Positions 21,441 to 24,352 of a stretch of DNA of 24,352 bases are shown here, one piece after another. Source of the stretch: Bacillota bacterium (GTDB lineage: Bacteria > Bacillota > DTU030); NCBI GenBank assembly GCA_012842325.1, contig DUTA01000120.1:1-24352 (forward strand), given 5' to 3'. Numbering within the stretch: position 1 is the first letter of the stretch; every line of letters starts with the position of its first letter. The translations under genes were made by a program, and so were the position numbers. The notes under the pieces are model-generated. The model worked only from the letters and a program-made list of their open reading frames with translations. It was not told the DNA's origin and did no database searches.

Positions 21441-22472
21441 GTGGTTTATCGCCAGTATTTCCGGGAGTTGCAGGAGGGGATTGTGGCCCCCGTTTACCTT
21501 CTTTTTGGCGAAGAAGACTATCTCATGGAAGAGGTTGTGAAAAAGCTTGCCCAGGTGGGGCTGGGGGAAGGAAGCAGGGATTTCAACCGGGATTGTTTTG
21601 ATGGGGAAGAGGCGGACCTGGAAGAGATCCGGGCGGCGGTGGAAATGCTGCCCTTCGCTTCCCCCCGCCGCTTGGTGGTGGTGAAGAATAGCCCCTACTT
21701 TCGAGGGGGCAAGGGCAGCGGGAAGGGCAAGGGCCGGCGGGAAGAGCTGGTGGCCCTGTTGGAGGAGCTGCCGGCAACAACCTGCCTGGTTTTTGTCACC
21801 CGGGGTGATGTAGATCAGAGGCTCAAGGCTGTTCAGATCATAAAAAAGAAAGGCCGGTTGTGGGGATTTCCCCGACTCCAGGGGCAGGATTTGACCAAAT
21901 GGATCATCGCCCGCATCCGGCGGAAAGGAGCAAAAATCGCTGGGGCAACGGCCTCCTACCTGGCCCAGCTTTGGGTCTATGATCTGAACAGGCTGGAGAG
22001 AGAATTGGAGAAACTGGTTGCCTATGTGGGGGAAGGGGGGGAGATCGGCCGGGAGCATATTCAACTCCTGGTCGATCCCGGCATCAGGGAAAACATCTTT
22101 TATCTTCTCGATGCCGTAGGAAAAAGGGAGACCCGGCGGGCCCTGCTGCTGTTAAATCAGATGCTGGCAGCGGGGGAACCGCCCCTCTTACTGCTCTTTT
22201 TGCTCACCCAGAGGCTGCGGCTTATTGGCCTGGCCCGGGCCTTGGCCGGGGAAGGCCTGCGCCCGCGGGAAATAGCAGCCCGGCTCAAACAGCATCCCTT
22301 TGTCATTGAAAAGGCCCTGGAACAGGGAAAACAGTTCAGTCAGGAAGCCCTTGAAAACTGCCTGGAAGAATGCCTGTGGGCCGACGGACAGCTGAAGGGG
22401 GGACGGCTGGAACCGAAGCTGGTTCTGGAACTCCTGCTGCTGAAGATAACGGAACCCAAAGGGCATAAGTAA
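21441..22472 (+). CDS. holA: DNA polymerase III delta subunit
   Basis: HolA (delta) opens the sliding clamp as part of the clamp-loader complex. The 343-residue length is typical. The start of the family, PVYLLFGEEDYLMEEVV, is at 17-33; a conserved LWGFPRLQGQDLTKWI segment and the C-terminal collar domain with LLLLFLLTQRLRLI follow. The reading frame is open into comEC, but GTG at 21441 is the best start: GAGGAGG at 21424-21430 is 10 nt upstream and the product then starts like other HolA proteins. comEC-holA-rpsT is a common order in Firmicutes; here a transporter gene lies between holA and rpsT. Confidence 0.94.
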   Translation: MVYRQYFRELQEGIVAPVYLLFGEEDYLMEEVVKKLAQVGLGEGSRDFNRDCFDGEEADLEEIRAAVEMLPFASPRRLVVVKNSPYFRGGKGSGKGKGRREELVALLEELPATTCLVFVTRGDVDQRLKAVQIIKKKGRLWGFPRLQGQDLTKWIIARIRRKGAKIAGATASYLAQLWVYDLNRLERELEKLVAYVGEGGEIGREHIQLLVDPGIRENIFYLLDAVGKRETRRALLLLNQMLAAGEPPLLLLFLLTQRLRLIGLARALAGEGLRPREIAARLKQHPFVIEKALEQGKQFSQEALENCLEECLWADGQLKGGRLEPKLVLELLLLKITEPKGHK

Positions 22473-22473
22473 T

Positions 22474-22497
22474 TTTTGTACCTAATAGAATACAAAA
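22474..22497. repeat. Perfect inverted repeat between holA and the ZIP transporter gene
   Basis: TTTTGTA (22474-22480) and TACAAAA (22491-22497) with a ten-base spacer, starting 2 nt after the holA stop. No T run follows, so it is a poor terminator; it could be an operator. Two further inverted pairs follow, GGCTTT/AAAGCC (22500-22523) and GCCGG/CCGGC (22521-22548, enclosing CGGCA/TGCCG), making most of this 118-nt gap self-complementary. Confidence 0.5.
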
Positions 22498-22590
22498 GGG
22501 GCTTTAACCACCTTTGAAAAGCCGGATAGTGACGGCAATGCTGCCGGCAAGGAAGGGTGCAATAAATAATCCTCCTGGGGTGAATGGGTA

Positions 22591-23316
22591 ATGGAAACAG
22601 CTTTATTGTCCAGTTTACTGGCAGGGTTTGGCACGACTCTCGGAGCGGCAGTGGTACTCCTCTGGGGACGATCTGTGAAAAGGGAACTGTCCTTTTTTTT
22701 GGGCTGCGCAGGTGGCATAATGCTGGGAATAGTCTTTCTCGATCTTATCCCCTCCGCCCTGCAGCAGGGTAATTTTCTTTCCACGGCCGCAGGGGTTTTC
22801 TCCGGCGTCATTCTGCTGCGCCTCCTTGATGCGGTATTGGGTGTTGTTTTCCCTGCGGGCAGTCTGCTGGAGGAAAATTTTTTGCGCATGGGTTACTTAA
22901 TTGCCATCGGCATTGCCCTCCATGACCTGCCCGAAGGCTTTGCCATTGCCGCCGGCTATGCCGTGCCGGGGCAGCTGGGACTGACCATCGCCCTGGCCAT
23001 CGGTCTGCATAACCTGCCGGAAGGCATGGCCGTTGCTGTACCCCTCAACCTGGCTGGTGTTTCAAAATGGTCCATTCTGGGAATTACCCTGCTGGTAAGC
23101 CTTTTTACCCCCTTAGGTACCTTGATCGGCCTTTTTCTCATCAGTTTTTCACGGGACTTTATTGCCCTTCTCTTGGCCATGGCCGGGGGAGCGATGCTCT
23201 ATTTGGTTCTTTCTGAACTCCTGCCGGAAGGCAGGAGGCACAGCCCCCTGCTCACCACCGGGGGACTTTTGGTGGGGCTGGCAGTGACCTATATTTTACA
23301 CCTCGTCCTGCCGTAA
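22591..23316 (+). CDS. ZIP-family metal (zinc/iron) transporter
   Basis: An integral membrane protein of 241 residues with about eight hydrophobic segments. The two ZIP signature helices are clear: HDLPEGFAIAAG with H111 and E115, and GLHNLPEGMAVAVPL with H140 and E144. These residues form the binuclear metal site in characterised ZIP proteins, which let divalent metals into the cytoplasm. The closest described bacterial forms handle zinc, with iron, manganese or cobalt also possible. GGGGTGA lies 7 nt before the ATG. The 118-nt gap upstream is rich in inverted repeats and may hold its control region. A bidirectional terminator follows. Confidence 0.93.
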   Translation: METALLSSLLAGFGTTLGAAVVLLWGRSVKRELSFFLGCAGGIMLGIVFLDLIPSALQQGNFLSTAAGVFSGVILLRLLDAVLGVVFPAGSLLEENFLRMGYLIAIGIALHDLPEGFAIAAGYAVPGQLGLTIALAIGLHNLPEGMAVAVPLNLAGVSKWSILGITLLVSLFTPLGTLIGLFLISFSRDFIALLLAMAGGAMLYLVLSELLPEGRRHSPLLTTGGLLVGLAVTYILHLVLP

Positions 23317-23358
23317 TTGCTGGGAAAAAACAGGCATGATTATCCCGGACATATACAC

Positions 23359-23384
23359 AAAAAAAGCGCCTTGGGCGCTTTTTT
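23359..23384. terminator. Bidirectional terminator between the ZIP gene and rpsT
   Basis: GCGCC (23366-23370) and GGCGC (23374-23378) with a three-base loop, flanked by a run of seven A on the left and six T on the right, so it can stop transcription from both sides. The rpsT stop codon (23383-23385 on the minus strand) overlaps it. Confidence 0.93.
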
Positions 23385-23655
23385 AACTGGCTGTTTCCAC
23401 CGCTGCCAACCGTTTTGCCAGGCGGGACTTCTTCCGCGCGGCCTTATTCTTATGAATAATGCCCTTGGCTGCCGCCTTGTCCAGGAGGATTGTGGTCCGT
23501 CTCAGAGCCGCCCTGGCAGCAGTCATATCACCGGCGGTAAGGGCCGCTTCAAAACGCCTGATGGCCGTTTTGATGGCAGAACGAGTGGAGATATTCCTCA
23601 GCCTCCGTACTTTTGCTTGCCGTGCCCGCTTTTCTGCTGATTTAATATTGGCCAA
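23383..23655 (-). CDS. rpsT: 30S ribosomal protein S20
   Basis: S20 (bS20) binds 16S rRNA early in 30S assembly. The 90-residue, highly basic product starts ANIKSAEKRARQAKVRR and ends KKSRLAKRLA, as in other S20 proteins. The start is most likely the TTG at 23655-23653, 8 nt after GGAGG. The GTG three codons upstream overlaps the ribosome binding site itself (GGGAGGTG), so it is an unlikely start. Non-AUG starts are known for S20 genes and can limit its synthesis. The gene runs opposite to its neighbours and has its own sigma-A promoter. Confidence 0.95.
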   Translation of the reverse strand: MANIKSAEKRARQAKVRRLRNISTRSAIKTAIRRFEAALTAGDMTAARAALRRTTILLDKAAAKGIIHKNKAARKKSRLAKRLAAVETAS

Positions 23656-23694
23656 CCAGTTCACCTCCCGGAAAGGAATTTCTCAACATTTAAC

Positions 23695-23723
23695 ATTTTA
23701 GCACGACCCCGGGGGAAAATCAA
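23695..23723 (-). promoter_or_regulatory. Sigma-A promoter of rpsT
   Basis: Reading the minus strand: TTGATT (23723-23718), 17 nt, TAAAAT (23700-23695). The start codon lies 40 nt downstream. Spacing is ideal and nine of twelve consensus bases match. Confidence 0.7.
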
Positions 23724-23785
23724 GAAATGTTAACGGGGCACCCCGGCTATTTTTGTGGGCAGGGGAGGGGGAAACAACCAATGAC

Positions 23786-23809
23786 ATATTCCTTTCCCCC
23801 GGGGAATAT
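23786..23809. repeat. Inverted repeat upstream of spoIIP
   Basis: ATATTCC (23786-23792) and GGAATAT (23803-23809) are perfect seven-base arms around TTTCCCCCGG. ATATT followed after 16 nt by TATACATG (23807-23814) also resembles a sigma-E promoter, but the spacing is 2 nt longer than consensus. A related element, ATATTCC / GGAACAT, lies at the same distance before the deacetylase gene. Confidence 0.4.
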
Positions 23810-23847
23810 ACATGTTTTGTGTAACGGGAAGGGAAGGTGAAGCTGTC

Positions 23848-24352
23848 TTGGGTTGGCTGCGCTCACTAATTCGCCTGCCGAATTTTATTCGGAGAATAAG
23901 CCCGCTGCTGCGGAGCACCCTTCTCCTCACCCTGGCTACCGGGATTCTCATCGCCGGGGTTTCCTTTTCCTGGCCCCGCTCCCCGGAGGCAGTGGCTGTT
24001 TTTGCTCCCCGGCGCACCGCGGTAGAGGAAAAAGCCGGTAATTTCCTTGCTTTCCTTTTGCAATGGCTTCCCCTGGATTACAGGGATTTATTGTCCCACT
24101 GCCTTCCCCTCTTTCCGGCGGCAAATGAGAGGAAGGAAACTGGAGGGCCGGAGCCGGAAAGCTTCTGGGAAAGGGCAGTGGGCTTTTTGACCCGGATTGA
24201 TATTTCCGACCCGAGGAGCATTGTCCTGGGCCAGGTACCGCTCCTGAGGCAGGTGAGTTATTCCTCCCCGGACCGGGAAGAAAACATATCTCCCCCGCGG
24301 CGGGAAGTGGCGACGGTTAACCCCACCCCTTCTACCCCACCCCCACCGCCCA
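23848..24352 (+). CDS. spoIIP: Stage II sporulation protein P, 5' part (runs off the window)
   Basis: SpoIIP works with SpoIID and SpoIIM in peptidoglycan remodelling during engulfment of the forespore. The 168 codons visible encode a short basic N-terminus, one membrane anchor (about 23-40, LLLTLATGILIAGVSFSW), a region ending in the typical IDISDPRSIVLGQVPLL (about 121-137), and a proline-rich linker at the window edge. The catalytic amidase/endopeptidase domain lies outside. I favour the TTG at 23848, which has GGAAGGTGA 7 nt upstream; an in-frame ATG at 23812 would add 12 residues but overlaps the candidate promoter. In many relatives gpr sits between rpsT and spoIIP; it does not here. 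Confidence 0.82.
   Translation, partial: MGWLRSLIRLPNFIRRISPLLRSTLLLTLATGILIAGVSFSWPRSPEAVAVFAPRRTAVEEKAGNFLAFLLQWLPLDYRDLLSHCLPLFPAANERKETGGPEPESFWERAVGFLTRIDISDPRSIVLGQVPLLRQVSYSSPDREENISPPRREVATVNPTPSTPPPPP

Overview
This is a GC-rich chromosomal window from an endospore-forming, probably anaerobic member of the Firmicutes (class Clostridia, of the Moorella/Peptococcaceae type). The evidence is the gene set and order (obgE, nadD, yqeK, LCP gene, rsfS, leuS, comEA ... comEC, holA, rpsT, spoIIP), a T-box leader on leuS, an alpha/beta-type small acid-soluble spore protein, the start of spoIIP, and strong AGGAGG ribosome binding sites. I see no phage, insertion sequence or CRISPR array. The species assignment is inference.

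Layout. 1-5245: a housekeeping block with obgE, a tiny cysteine protein, nadD, an RRM RNA-binding protein, yqeK, a LytR-CpsA-Psr protein and rsfS. 5249-8104: a sigma-A promoter, a leucine T-box leader with a complete tRNA-Ala(GGC) gene lying between Stem I and the antiterminator, then leuS. 8272-18983: comEA is separated from comEC by about 10 kb holding two tandem FMN alpha-hydroxy-acid dehydrogenase paralogues, a polysaccharide deacetylase, a spore DNA-protecting protein, a PPC/DUF296 protein, an ECF S-component-like membrane protein, a duplicated P-loop ATPase, ndk, an L,D-transpeptidase overlapping a solute-binding protein gene, luxS, and a protein made of three Myb/SANT-like repeats. 19046-24352: comEC and holA (7 nt apart), a ZIP-type metal transporter, rpsT on the minus strand, and the 5' part of spoIIP.

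How it fits together. Most genes serve translation and ribosome assembly (Obg, RsfS, LeuS, S20, tRNA-Ala), nucleotide and NAD supply (Ndk, NadD), envelope work (LCP, deacetylase, L,D-transpeptidase), DNA uptake (ComEA, ComEC) and replication (HolA). Several intergenic regions carry promoter-like pairs matching published Bacillus consensus sequences for sporulation sigma factors: sigma-G before the RRM gene and the SASP gene, sigma-E before the deacetylase and the L,D-transpeptidase operon, and sigma-K before the Myb-repeat gene. The block between the com genes therefore looks partly like a sporulation neighbourhood.

The most unusual object is the tRNA-Ala gene inside the leuS T-box leader. 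Because it lies upstream of the attenuator, the tRNA would be made whether or not leuS is read through, and tRNA processing would cut the aptamer from its expression platform. All family assignments come from reading motifs by eye; no database search was run.
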